DNA of 64,000 nt from Desulfuromonadales bacterium (GTDB taxonomy: Bacteria > Desulfobacterota > Desulfuromonadia > Desulfuromonadales > BM103), in the NCBI GenBank assembly GCA_014860225.1, contig JACZKE010000052.1:310001-374000 (forward strand), given 5' to 3'. Shown one piece after another: positions 35,281 to 44,175 of this stretch. A model generated the notes under the pieces. It saw only the letters and a program-made list of their open reading frames with translations, searched no databases and had not been told where the DNA came from. Numbering within the stretch: position 1 is the stretch's first letter; each line of letters opens with the position of its first letter. The position numbers and the translations under genes were made by a program.

Positions 35281-37340
35281 AAAACTTTCTACGGCTAGTT
35301 CAGAAATTGCCAAGGCGCATTGAAGAGTACCTTTCAGAAGCCATCCTCCCTAAAGGATGCTCTGTCAATGACATAATCTGGAGAACCAATCATTGGGGAA
35401 GTGTTAAAAATAAGCCCGCTGTTTTTTCTTTTTTGAGGAGCAACGTTAAACCACGATTAGATGACTCTACGTATAATTCTGATGATCTCATCCCCACTCA
35501 TTGGAGGGCAATTCTACAGGTAATGGTGTTGTGGCTAGTTCGTGCAAAAAATCTTAGGGCTGGCCGAATTGGATGTGTGCTTAGTGCCGTGCGAGGGTTT
35601 CTTGAGTTTCTTTTCGACAGGTACGGTTGTAACTTTTACCCTGTAAAAATTTCTACAAAGGATTTTTATGATTATCACGACGTTCTTAAGAATAAGACAA
35701 AATCAGGAGCGTTGACTTCGCCTGGCGCGAGACAGATAGCCACGAGTCTTGAAACGTTCGCCAAATTTCTCAACCACTTCGCTGTTCCAAAAAAGGAGAT
35801 AAGTTTTAGACAAAAATTCCCTCGACCAACCAGTACACATGAATACATTGTCGGCTCTGATAAGAAGCGCACTGCTGAAAACCAAATGCTTCACCATAGT
35901 AAATTGTTGCCCGACGACGTTGTCTTTGCGATCGGTAATTTATATGCCTTGGTCAAAATTCCAGCAGAGAAATTTCTATTATCACTTTGTGTTCTGCTGT
36001 TTGTTACGGGGTTTCGCATTCAGGAACTATTGTCTCTGCAAGAAGACTGCTTCCGGGAATTCGAACATAACGGTGAAATGGTTGGTGAAATTATTTATTA
36101 CCCACAGAAACATGGCAAACCTTTGCCTAAACCAATAACAGCTTCTGCGCTGCCCTATGTAAAAGAAGCGTTTCAAAACATCTATGAATTTACCTTGAGG
36201 GGTCGAAGCACCGCGAAAAGGATTGCCGATGAGGGCAGCATCATACCGATGGAGCATAAATTCCGAAAACAGGAATTTGTCACCGTCGCCGAACTGAATC
36301 AAGAGCTTGGTTTGAGCAAAAGCAAAATTACTGCGAGACTGAAAGAGGCCGGTCTTACGGAAAAGCCAGTCAAATCGGGGAAAACTCCATTTTACTCTAG
36401 TGAAGCAGCGATCGAGGCCCTCGACAATTTTTACCTGTCGCCAAAAACTGCTCGAACTGTTGGTTATGAACCAATAGTGCGGGTCTTGGCGAATGGCAAG
36501 GAAATCCATCTTGATGAGGCTCTCATTGTCACATTAACGTATGAAACGTCTCTTGAACGCCCTCCCTTACGTTTTTTGCCAACGAAGCTCTCTGAAGTCA
36601 CCTTTGCCAGGTTTTTGGTAGATGTGTTTGTGCGATATGAAGTGCGTGGGCCAACGGGGGACATCATCAGAATAAATCCTCATCAAGCGAGGCATTTTCT
36701 CGAGACGATGTTCAAAAAAGGTGGCCTGACTGATGAAGAGACTCAACGAATTTTTGGGCGTAAAAATATTAAGCAGAATCGCGCCTATAATCATATGTCA
36801 GGTCGCGAGCGACGCGAGTCAGTAGCCCGGGATGTCCGTGAAGGCTGGGGGTACGGACCCATCGCGGACACTTATGCGGAGATTAAGACCAGAAGCATAG
36901 ATGATGCGGAAGAGTTTCTTGAAGCGGCTGTTGAAGCCGTCCATGTCACCGAGTTTGGAGCCTGTGTCCTCGATTTTGCAAGACGCCCGTGTCCTCACCA
37001 TCTGGTTTGTTTTACCGGTCGTGATGGGAAGTCATGTCGCTATCTTGTCGTGCGGGTTGGTGACAAGGCAGGTTTGGACGAGGTTGAGAAAATGATCGAT
37101 TTGACACGACGGACTTTATCTGCCGCCAAGAAGTCAAAGGGCACTTACTCACGAGAGTGGGTAGATCACAATGAGGTGATTCTCGACAACCTCAATGCCG
37201 TCAAAGATTGTCATCTTGATGCGATAAAGAATGGCCGAACCGGACAAGCTGTTTTTGTTTTCCCGAAAGGCGCATCTCCTGAAGCCATTGCCGAGATGAA
37301 GGAGATTGAGGACCGGAGAAAGTTGGATGGAAAAGCCTGA
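35277..37340 (+). CDS. Large tyrosine recombinase, third of three, with an inserted HTH-like segment
   Basis: The 687-aa product has Arg in FVTGFRIQELLSL near 244 and, unusually far downstream, HQARHFLETM near 468 and QNRAYNHMS with Tyr near 502. Between them, about residues 334-381 (TVAELNQELGLSKSKITARL... FYSSEAAIEAL) looks like a winged-helix or MerR-like helix-turn-helix inserted into the catalytic domain. The C-terminus has a Cys/His site (PCPHHLVCFTGRDGKSC). Such long recombinases with a Cys tail resemble Tn554 TnpB. It overlaps both neighbours. Confidence 0.78.
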   Translation: MKNFLRLVQKLPRRIEEYLSEAILPKGCSVNDIIWRTNHWGSVKNKPAVFSFLRSNVKPRLDDSTYNSDDLIPTHWRAILQVMVLWLVRAKNLRAGRIGCVLSAVRGFLEFLFDRYGCNFYPVKISTKDFYDYHDVLKNKTKSGALTSPGARQIATSLETFAKFLNHFAVPKKEISFRQKFPRPTSTHEYIVGSDKKRTAENQMLHHSKLLPDDVVFAIGNLYALVKIPAEKFLLSLCVLLFVTGFRIQELLSLQEDCFREFEHNGEMVGEIIYYPQKHGKPLPKPITASALPYVKEAFQNIYEFTLRGRSTAKRIADEGSIIPMEHKFRKQEFVTVAELNQELGLSKSKITARLKEAGLTEKPVKSGKTPFYSSEAAIEALDNFYLSPKTARTVGYEPIVRVLANGKEIHLDEALIVTLTYETSLERPPLRFLPTKLSEVTFARFLVDVFVRYEVRGPTGDIIRINPHQARHFLETMFKKGGLTDEETQRIFGRKNIKQNRAYNHMSGRERRESVARDVREGWGYGPIADTYAEIKTRSIDDAEEFLEAAVEAVHVTEFGACVLDFARRPCPHHLVCFTGRDGKSCRYLVVRVGDKAGLDEVEKMIDLTRRTLSAAKKSKGTYSREWVDHNEVILDNLNAVKDCHLDAIKNGRTGQAVFVFPKGASPEAIAEMKEIEDRRKLDGKA

Positions 37341-37764
37341 GAAAAAGAGATTCAGCGGTCCGGAGCTTTTCAAGAAAATGACCGATGTCGCTGATGATGT
37401 TGTCCTCTGGAAGGAGAAAATTACCCAAGAGTCAATGGCTGCTGAAATCGGGTGCGGCCGCCACTGGTTCAGGAGGCACGAAGAACGTTACGACCAGGAA
37501 ACAGGTGATCCCGATGTTAAAGGTTTGACACCTTCAGAATTCCTTGAGTTGCTAGAGGAACGCAGAAGGAGTAACACAGGCAACTGGACTGCTACCGAAA
37601 TAGCGCTTCAAAATGCACATATGGTTAACGTGCAGAAAGATGCTTCCATAAAGGGCCTTGAGGAAGAGGCCGCTGCGCTTCGCAGACAATTGCATTTGGT
37701 TGCTATGAACTGTCAGCGACTGGGGGTCTCTGAATCGGAACTTTTTAAAAAACCGACTCTTTAA
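37327..37764 (+). CDS. Small coiled-coil accessory protein of the recombinase module (TnpC/GmtX-like position)
   Basis: ATG 37327 (14-nt overlap with the recombinase) gives 145 aa. The N-terminal half looks like a small DNA-binding helical domain (ITQESMAAEIGCGRHWFRRH), and the C-terminal half is a coiled coil (DASIKGLEEEAAALRRQLHLV). It takes the place of Tn554 TnpC, which sets insertion orientation, or of GmtX in gamma-mobile-trio islands; direct homology was not checked. Confidence 0.65.
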   Translation: MEKPEKKRFSGPELFKKMTDVADDVVLWKEKITQESMAAEIGCGRHWFRRHEERYDQETGDPDVKGLTPSEFLELLEERRRSNTGNWTATEIALQNAHMVNVQKDASIKGLEEEAAALRRQLHLVAMNCQRLGVSESELFKKPTL

Positions 37765-37792
37765 CCACACAACCATTGGACAGGAGGTGACA

Positions 37793-38110
37793 ATGATCAA
37801 AAAAATATCGAAAGAAGGTTATCAAATTCATATGTGTGATGTGCCTGAGGAGTTTGCTGGTTTTGATGAGTTTATAAAGGTTGCTGAGTGTAAAAACAAA
37901 AATTGTGTCTATCAGGAGAAGTTCCTCGATTTTTATGATTGTTTGCAGTGTAAATATTTGATTCTGGGTTCGCTGTCTGATCAACTCATTGAAGATCTTC
38001 TGACAACATATGTTCGAGGTCATGAAGAAAGCGGGGGCTGGTCATCAAGAGCTTTGGCACTAAAGCGTCTTCAGGAAATCAAGTCGTTGCGCCAATCAAA
38101 AAAAGAATGA
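37793..38110 (+). CDS. Small Cys-containing protein of unknown function behind the recombinase module
   Basis: ATG 37793, with AGGAGG 8 nt upstream, gives 105 aa. Two Cys pairs (AECKNKNC and YDCLQCKYL) could form a zinc site; the C-terminal half is helical and charged. It follows the coiled-coil gene by 28 nt on the same strand and may be a fifth gene of the mobile module or its first cargo. Not recognised. Confidence 0.6.
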   Translation: MIKKISKEGYQIHMCDVPEEFAGFDEFIKVAECKNKNCVYQEKFLDFYDCLQCKYLILGSLSDQLIEDLLTTYVRGHEESGGWSSRALALKRLQEIKSLRQSKKE

Positions 38111-38146
38111 CAATCAATGGGACTACTGCCTGATGCGGAGAATACC

Positions 38147-38521
38147 ATGGAGAAGTACGAGTTGCTGGATTTGACTGTCGGAAAGTTGATGCAGAGATAT
38201 CATGGGCTTGATAGGGCTTTCGTGAGAGGTTTCCCCAATCATCCATTCTATGACGATGTTGGTGAGAGGTGGGTGCCCAATGTGGGAATCCTTGAACCCT
38301 TTTGGTCTACTGGTGAAAGAATTATGGTCGCAGTTCTTCTCGACATTTTTCATGATGAATATGGCATTACTGATTATTTGGATTATGACGGTTACGAGGA
38401 TTCAGATGATTACGTTCGTCCTGCCGAGAGGGTGTGGAAGAATGTTAGGCCAGTTACTCACGACTTCCCTTATCTGGATCCGGAGCCTTTTCGACTTCTG
38501 TGCCAATTGATATATAGATAG
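38147..38521 (+). CDS. Small acidic protein of unknown function
   Basis: ATG 38147 (GGAG 8 nt upstream) gives 124 aa, rich in Asp, Tyr and Trp (GITDYLDYDGYEDSDDYVRP). An acidic, aromatic small protein in mobile DNA raises the possibility of a DNA mimic or immunity-type protein, but that is speculation. It is 36 nt after the preceding gene. ATG 38117 is an alternative start. Confidence 0.5.
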   Translation: MEKYELLDLTVGKLMQRYHGLDRAFVRGFPNHPFYDDVGERWVPNVGILEPFWSTGERIMVAVLLDIFHDEYGITDYLDYDGYEDSDDYVRPAERVWKNVRPVTHDFPYLDPEPFRLLCQLIYR

Positions 38522-38706
38522 CCGTAATTTATCCGTGACATGCCACGCGTTATCTTTGTTGTCCGCGAAACGCACATTCAACGATGCTGAATTCGTAATA
38601 TGCCACGCTTTTGCCGTGGCAGATGATGGATATAAGGTCTTGTGGCTCAGGGTATGGCGTTTAGGAATGCTAACCTAAAATTGACCAGTAAACAGGGGTT
38701 GTGCTA

Positions 38707-38890
38707 GCCGAATTGCCGAGCGCCAGGAAAAAGGATCGGTGATTATCACGACCAATCTCGGCTTTGCCGACTCTGGACCCAGGTCTTTGGTGATCCGGTC
38801 ATGACCGTAGCGCTTCTTGACCGACTGACCCACAGGGCTCACATCGTCAACTGCCAGTGGGATAGTTATCGCCTGAAGCAGAGCTTGTAA
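38707..38890 (+). pseudogene. C-terminal remnant of IS21 helper ATPase IstB
   Basis: The first frame reads IAERQEKGSVIITTNLGFAD; after one frameshift the next reads TQVFGDPVMTVALLDRLTHR...YRLKQSL and stops. Both halves match the C-terminal block of IstB (sensor region TTNL, then FGD...LLDRLTHRAH). No ATPase core remains. Confidence 0.75.
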
Positions 38891-38925
38891 GGAAAAGACT
38901 CACAAAAAGCACAGGGCAAATAAAA

Positions 38926-39189
38926 ATGTACCTACTCGTATTCAACCCGCAAATTGGGGGACTGGAAACGATATCCGTGGAGTTGACCGCTGACAATACG
39001 ACCTGGTTTAACGACTGCGAGAAGAGTGGTGATATCGCCATGATCACCGATTTGGACGGTTGCCTGCTGATCTCCGAATATGGCTGGAATTATCCGGTAT
39101 TAGTTTATGATGCATCACGATCCCTGGTCAATTACGACCGGTTTCAGGCCAAAGCGTTGCAGCGACAAACACTGAAACAGCACGAATAA
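38926..39189 (+). CDS. Hypothetical 87-residue protein
   Basis: Contains no recognised motif (MYLLVFNPQIGGLETISVEL...). The ribosome site is weak, but the frame is clean and ends 3' to an istB scrap. It may be a decayed fragment of a larger gene. Confidence 0.3.
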   Translation: MYLLVFNPQIGGLETISVELTADNTTWFNDCEKSGDIAMITDLDGCLLISEYGWNYPVLVYDASRSLVNYDRFQAKALQRQTLKQHE

Positions 39190-39448
39190 AGATAGTAGAT
39201 TTGTCGACCGGATAACCGCTGACCGCTCTCATAGCGTTCATCGCTTATCGGTCTTTTTAAACAAAGGTTGTCGCTGGGTGATCCCCCTGTCACCCAGCAT
39301 TGCGATCACTGCTCAGGATGGTCAGAATTGGGTCATCACAGGTGGTCAATTTTAGGTTGTCATTACTGGGCGTTTTACGGAAGAGATTGTGGCGCTTCAT
39401 TGAGTATCGCACTGGTTGGGAAGATACTAAATCTAGCTGGGAGTAAAT

Positions 39449-39646
39449 ATGCGGTTTTTCAAAGGGCTAATTTGTAAAATCGTCGATCATGATTACCCGT
39501 CGGAATGCTTTTCTTGTAACGATCTCTATTTTTGTGTGAGGTGTGGAAAAGAGATATTGGATGGAACCATTGATGACCTGGTGGACATGGAGCCAGTGAG
39601 TTCTGAGGAATTGGAAGAGATAATATCGGGTGATCGTGACTGTTGA
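39449..39646 (+). CDS. Small zinc-ribbon-like protein
   Basis: The 65-aa product begins MRFFKGLICKIVDHDYPSEC and has CFSCNDLYFCVRCGKE, a CxxC...CxxC pattern like small phage-type zinc proteins, followed by an acidic tail. TGGGAG lies upstream. Function unknown. Confidence 0.45.
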   Translation: MRFFKGLICKIVDHDYPSECFSCNDLYFCVRCGKEILDGTIDDLVDMEPVSSEELEEIISGDRDC

Positions 39647-39682
39647 AAACTGGAGATCTAGCTGCGACAATTCTATCGAAAA

Positions 39683-39730
39683 CGTAGAGTAATCGTCCGG
39701 CTACCCAACTCTACGATAAAACTCTACGAT
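39683..39730. repeat. Three copies of ACTCTACG near the end of gajB
   Basis: ACTCTACGATAAAACTCTACGAT contains two direct 10-mers with a 3-nt gap (39708 and 39721), and CGTAGAGT, its inverse, lies at 39683. It is about 90 nt beyond the gajB stop codon. It could be a hairpin terminator, a protein-binding site or a recombination scar. Confidence 0.45.
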
Positions 39731-39819
39731 TTATGGTGTGATTGCGGTTTTATTCATGGTCTTTGGTTGGTTATTGACATCGCCCCCTAAAACTATCAAA
39801 ACATGGATTTGAGATACCG

Positions 39820-41592
39820 CTATTGGGTAATCCCAATATCCAACCCACCTTTGGCCAAAAAACGACTTGGCCCATCCCGACCAGTGCGATCGGTGATATA
39901 AAGGAGATATCGTTTAGCCCGAGTTAACCCTACATAGAAAAGTCTCTTCTTCTCTGCAACGTCTTCTGCCGTTCTGTCATAGTATGACGGCATCTTACCT
40001 TCATGAAGGTCGACAATTGCAACAGCATCAAATTCACGCCCCTTGGCGTTGTGGATAGTGGATAGCTTAAGTGCTTGATCGGGGCTTGCATATACTCCGA
40101 AATCAGAAATACTCAAGTTCGCAATGTCTACTTTGTTTTTAACCATGTCCGCTATCATGCCATTTACAGACATTGACAACAGGTAGCCCTCAGATTCAAC
40201 CAAATAGTCATGATCAATCAACACTTGGCTGAATATGTTGGCGGCGGCGTTTAACCAATCTACGGCACTTTCGTGCGTCACTCGAAGCTTCTGTGCCTCA
40301 GCAAGTAGCCGGAACACCAAGACGCGCCCCTGGTAGCTAAAGATGTTGAATTCAGTACGGCCTGTTGTGTTCAGGATAGTATTAAAAAGTGTCCTTTCAA
40401 TGCCAGTGATAATGTCTGGATTCGGACCCATCAAGTAACCACAGATTTGCTCGGCCAGAGGAGCGATTAGCCAAGCCTTTCGATAGGGGCGTGCACCCGG
40501 GCCGACGACACTGATACCGTAGTTCCTAAGTTTTTTGCCGATTGGAAACAAAGAGAACCATGACGGTGCGAGAATTGCCGACTCCCCATATCTGATATCA
40601 AGTCCCTCTAAGGCAGGAAGAAAGAAATCTTCAATAACCTCAAAGGCAGACTGCCCATACCGCCATTCCGGTTCTTCTGTGAATTCTTTTGAAGGGCCTA
40701 GGGCTTTCATGGGGGGGGTGCGTTGAAAGATCTTTTCGGCATGCTCAAGTATAGGAGAACTTGATCGGAAGTTTCCAGAAAGTTGAAGATCGGTACGTGC
40801 TCCAATATGTACGGCAAAGTCAACGGCGAGTTCTGGCTTTGAACCCGCGAACCGAAAGATAGACTGGTAAGGGTCTCCGACCAAAAGAAATTTTGTGCGG
40901 CCCTTGTCAGCAATTAAAGAGAGGAGGTCAACCTGGATATCGGTTGTGTCTTGAAACTCATCCACTAAAATCCATGCAAATTTTGAGGCCACACAATCTA
41001 AGATCTCTGGTCTTTTCTGCAACAGCACTAAGGAGTAGTAAATAATGTTTGAGAAGTCGACAAATCCTGCCTTGCGAATCCTTGCCCAAAATTGCTTTGC
41101 GATTTCTTTTGTTAAAGACCCCTGTTCAATTGCGGAACCCACGGGGTCTCCACTCGAGTTAATTCTTAATTGTGTAAACTCCTCATAATCTTTGGAGGTC
41201 AGGTTTGTTTTGCCAAAGGTCTCCCACACGGCATCGACATGCTTCCTGAATTCGTCATTGTCTGGAGTAAGAACCTTAAAACCATTTTTGTAGCCATTGA
41301 TAAGGTGGGAAAAATTACGGAAAATATGATTGAGGCAGAAGGAATGAATTGTACATACGTCATAGTAGACTTCATCGCCGGGATGAATATGACGACGTAA
41401 TCGTGCTTCTATCTCATTTACTGCGGCATTTGTGTATGTGATACATCCTACAAATCGAGGTGTTTCACGGACAGAGTCGACCACTCTTGCTAGCTTGGAA
41501 ACAATGACGCGTGTTTTCCCGCTACCAGGACATGCTGTGAGCATTAGGTTGTCGTCGTAGCGCACAGCTTCTTTTTGCTCTGAGGTTAACAT
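39820..41592 (-). CDS. gajB: UvrD-like helicase, Gabija subunit GajB
   Basis: The 590-aa superfamily 1 helicase has Walker A ACPGSGKTRV near 20-28, ITYTNAAVNEIEARL, Walker B LVDEFQDTT, GDPYQSIFRFAG, and LSTIHNAKGREFDAVAI plus FYVGLTRAKRYL at the C-terminus. In Gabija, GajB senses nucleotides/DNA ends and stimulates the GajA nuclease. Its ATG overlaps the gajA stop by one base, the usual arrangement of the pair. It is somewhat longer than the reference GajB (about 490 aa). Confidence 0.82.
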   Translation of the reverse strand: MLTSEQKEAVRYDDNLMLTACPGSGKTRVIVSKLARVVDSVRETPRFVGCITYTNAAVNEIEARLRRHIHPGDEVYYDVCTIHSFCLNHIFRNFSHLINGYKNGFKVLTPDNDEFRKHVDAVWETFGKTNLTSKDYEEFTQLRINSSGDPVGSAIEQGSLTKEIAKQFWARIRKAGFVDFSNIIYYSLVLLQKRPEILDCVASKFAWILVDEFQDTTDIQVDLLSLIADKGRTKFLLVGDPYQSIFRFAGSKPELAVDFAVHIGARTDLQLSGNFRSSSPILEHAEKIFQRTPPMKALGPSKEFTEEPEWRYGQSAFEVIEDFFLPALEGLDIRYGESAILAPSWFSLFPIGKKLRNYGISVVGPGARPYRKAWLIAPLAEQICGYLMGPNPDIITGIERTLFNTILNTTGRTEFNIFSYQGRVLVFRLLAEAQKLRVTHESAVDWLNAAANIFSQVLIDHDYLVESEGYLLSMSVNGMIADMVKNKVDIANLSISDFGVYASPDQALKLSTIHNAKGREFDAVAIVDLHEGKMPSYYDRTAEDVAEKKRLFYVGLTRAKRYLLYITDRTGRDGPSRFLAKGGLDIGITQ

Positions 41593-43409
41593 TATGGTTC
41601 AAGAAGCCATTCTATGGACTCGCGCAAATACTTCGGAATGCCTCCAGCATGTTCAACATGACGGGCGGCTATTTGGGCAAAACGGGCCTTTCCAAACCTG
41701 ATGGACGTATTGAGCACCGCTGCGCGCAAGGGAGTCAAAATGGCTTTTCTGTCTTCCCCGTTGAGAGTTGGATCTTTCAGAGCCTCAATTCCAGCCCTAA
41801 GCCTTTGAGCTATCCTTGGCGCGCCAATTTCCTCCGCTGCCATAGCAAACATATTCAAAGTTGAAGAAAGGGTTATCGCTCTTTCAAATGTCGTTGCGCA
41901 CGCAAAGACCTTAACAAAATCATTTTCTAAGGGTGCAAAGTTTGGCGGAGGCGGCAGTTCATCTTCTCCTTCAACCTCGGGATTGGCATCGCTTGGCTTT
42001 AAGTCTCCGTCCGTAATAATGGCGCATTTCTTGGGTAGTGCTGCTTCTCCAAATAGTTTGGCATAAACATCAAAATGTACGCCGTAAATTGGCACGACAG
42101 AAATACCTTCTCTATCGAGGTCGATATCCATCACTTCTTTTACAATTGGCGGAATAAGAAAAAGCTCTGCTGGTCCTTCAACCAACATGACCTTTTTTGC
42201 ATAAAGCAGATTGGATTTGGTGGCATCCAAATATCTTTCTAAATCACTGACCTCTTGGTTTGATATCGACTCGTCCTCGGCTGGGACCGATGCTGAGACG
42301 GCTGGGACACCTCTTTGGGTTAAGACTACGTATGACTCCAAATCTGCGTGTGCAGTTATATGTGTGCTGTGTGTTGTTAGTATTGACTGGAAAGGCAAAT
42401 CACGAAGGGCGTTAAACAAGGTAAGCTGTAACTGAGGATGCAGGTGCGCTTCTGGCTCCTCAATAAGAAGAATCTGACCGGCAGATTTTTGTTGCTCAAT
42501 ACGCTTTTGGAAATATTCGATTAAGATCGAGACGTAGAGGATATTGTTGAGTCCTAGTCCATTTGACGAGGGGTCAAAATCATCTAAAGCAACATTGGAC
42601 AGTAATACGCGCAGGGTGCGGACAATAGTCTGAAAAGAAGGTTCAGCAACTCCGAGGTCAACATCCATACTAAAGGCGGGTCCTGCTACCTTTTTGAATG
42701 ACTCATCTATGGACTCAGCAATCTTTTTTATTGATGGTGCCTCAGCAATTTCTTCATTGGCAACACGAAGCTTTTCAACGAGATCCTCTTGCTCGGCTAT
42801 GTCGATGTCCATAGCCCTAATTAACCGAGCTAATGGTGAACTACGGAATTGACGTAAATCACTCTCGACATCACGAAGCGCTGGTAGAAATACAACCAGA
42901 AAAGACTGAAGATCTGAAAACCTAATTGAAGTCCCTAGGTCCTCATCCCAACTGATTGCTGTTAAGTCTCTCGCTGGGTCACCTCCACCACAAATTTCCC
43001 AATGATAATCCTCAATAGTTAGGTCACCAGGAGCGATTTCATCGGCTGCCAAGTCTTCTCGAATGCTTAATTTTGGCCTAAACCTATAAAATACTCTCGC
43101 TTTGCCTGGTTCACATTGCCATGCTCCAACAAGAGCCTCTTCATTTATTTTCCCTGCGAAATCGACGATCTCTAGCCCAACCAAAACTTGGTTGGGGTGC
43201 GAAATGTCAACTGTTGAGTGAATGTCGTTTCCAAGAAGAGATCGATAGGTTGATGACAAGTTTGAGTCGACGCATAACCTTATCGCATGGAGGAAGTTTG
43301 TTTTCCCTGAGTTGTTTTCCCCAATGACACAGGTTGTATTTTGAGAAATTGGCACATCCAATTCTTCGAATGACCGAAAATTTCTGATTACAACGCGGCT
43401 GATTTGCAT
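41592..43409 (-). CDS. gajA: OLD-family ATPase-TOPRIM nuclease, Gabija subunit GajA
   Basis: The 605-aa protein has an ABC-type ATPase with Walker A CVIGENNSGKTNFLHAI near 31-38, a signature region LGLNNILYVSILIEYF, and Walker B LLIEEPEAHLHPQ followed by the H-loop TTHSTHITAH. The C-terminal part is a TOPRIM nuclease (VMLVEGPAELFLIPPI; AIITDGDLKPSDANP). This fits class 2 OLD proteins, which pair with a UvrD helicase as in Gabija. GajA nicks DNA when nucleotide levels fall during phage infection. It is 41 nt downstream of the metalloprotease gene, so it may be read from the hsd train. Confidence 0.83.
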   Translation of the reverse strand: MQISRVVIRNFRSFEELDVPISQNTTCVIGENNSGKTNFLHAIRLCVDSNLSSTYRSLLGNDIHSTVDISHPNQVLVGLEIVDFAGKINEEALVGAWQCEPGKARVFYRFRPKLSIREDLAADEIAPGDLTIEDYHWEICGGGDPARDLTAISWDEDLGTSIRFSDLQSFLVVFLPALRDVESDLRQFRSSPLARLIRAMDIDIAEQEDLVEKLRVANEEIAEAPSIKKIAESIDESFKKVAGPAFSMDVDLGVAEPSFQTIVRTLRVLLSNVALDDFDPSSNGLGLNNILYVSILIEYFQKRIEQQKSAGQILLIEEPEAHLHPQLQLTLFNALRDLPFQSILTTHSTHITAHADLESYVVLTQRGVPAVSASVPAEDESISNQEVSDLERYLDATKSNLLYAKKVMLVEGPAELFLIPPIVKEVMDIDLDREGISVVPIYGVHFDVYAKLFGEAALPKKCAIITDGDLKPSDANPEVEGEDELPPPPNFAPLENDFVKVFACATTFERAITLSSTLNMFAMAAEEIGAPRIAQRLRAGIEALKDPTLNGEDRKAILTPLRAAVLNTSIRFGKARFAQIAARHVEHAGGIPKYLRESIEWLLEP

Positions 43410-43449
43410 AACACCATCCCATTCCAGAGTTCAGTTGAGTAAGAAACGG

Positions 43450-44175
43450 TTAGTACCCCCACTCCTCATGCCCTAACGGCGCCTTATTCAAGACATCGCG
43501 CTGCAAACGCCACTGCGGCATAAACTTATCCATTAAATCCCTGAAGCGATCGTTGTGCCGACGCTCCAACAGATGAACCAGTTCGTGAACAAGAATATAT
43601 TCCAGACATTGAATTGGCTTCTTGGCCAGCTCCAGGTTCAGCCAGATTCGCTTGGCTCCAATGTTACAGGTGCCCCAGCGGGTCTTCATTTTCTTGACTC
43701 CCCACTCATCAGCATGAACACCGACGACTGGTTCCCATTTGGTCAACAGCTCAGGGATTAAGTTTTTGATCTGTTGACGATACCACTGACCGAGAACTGC
43801 CTCTCGTCGCTTCTGGTCGGCGCCATGACGAACGTAAAGGTCGATTGTTTTTCTGTTGAGACGTACCAAATTTGCCCCAGAATGCTCGATCACGTTGAGA
43901 CGATACCTCTGCCCAAGGTAATAGTGGCTTTCGCCTGAAACCATCTCCCGTTGCGACTGACGAGGTTGCTCGGCAAACTCTTTCTGCTTACGCTTGATCC
44001 AGCCAAGTTTCGAGATTACTGCCAGGCGTACGGCTTCATCATCAATCTTCAACGGCACTGCAACACGCACCCGTCCTTCAGGAGGGTAGACCCCAAGATG
44101 CAGATTCTTGATCTCCTTGCGGACGATCTCGACCGAGATGCCACTCACCTCTATGTAGTGCCGTTTAATAGTCAC
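43450..44175 (-). CDS. YgjP-like M48 metallopeptidase (DUF45)
   Basis: The 241-aa protein has the zinc-peptidase signature YILVHELVHLLERRHNDRFR (HExxH plus a third ligand region) and the upstream KKMKTRWGTCN motif typical of the YgjP/DUF45 family. It overlaps the end of hsdR by 11 nt. DUF45 proteases are very often encoded next to hsdR in type I systems; the role is unknown, with control of the restriction subunit a reasonable guess. Confidence 0.88.
   Translation of the reverse strand: MTIKRHYIEVSGISVEIVRKEIKNLHLGVYPPEGRVRVAVPLKIDDEAVRLAVISKLGWIKRKQKEFAEQPRQSQREMVSGESHYYLGQRYRLNVIEHSGANLVRLNRKTIDLYVRHGADQKRREAVLGQWYRQQIKNLIPELLTKWEPVVGVHADEWGVKKMKTRWGTCNIGAKRIWLNLELAKKPIQCLEYILVHELVHLLERRHNDRFRDLMDKFMPQWRLQRDVLNKAPLGHEEWGY

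Larger units (their letters stand above)
38672..39358. mobile_element. Remains of an IS21-type region bounded by 16-bp inverted repeats
   Basis: AACCTAAAATTGACCA (38672-38687) and its exact inverse TGGTCAATTTTAGGTT (39343-39358) enclose an istB scrap and one small ORF. The two repeats may be the ends of one or of two insertion sequences. Confidence 0.45.
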
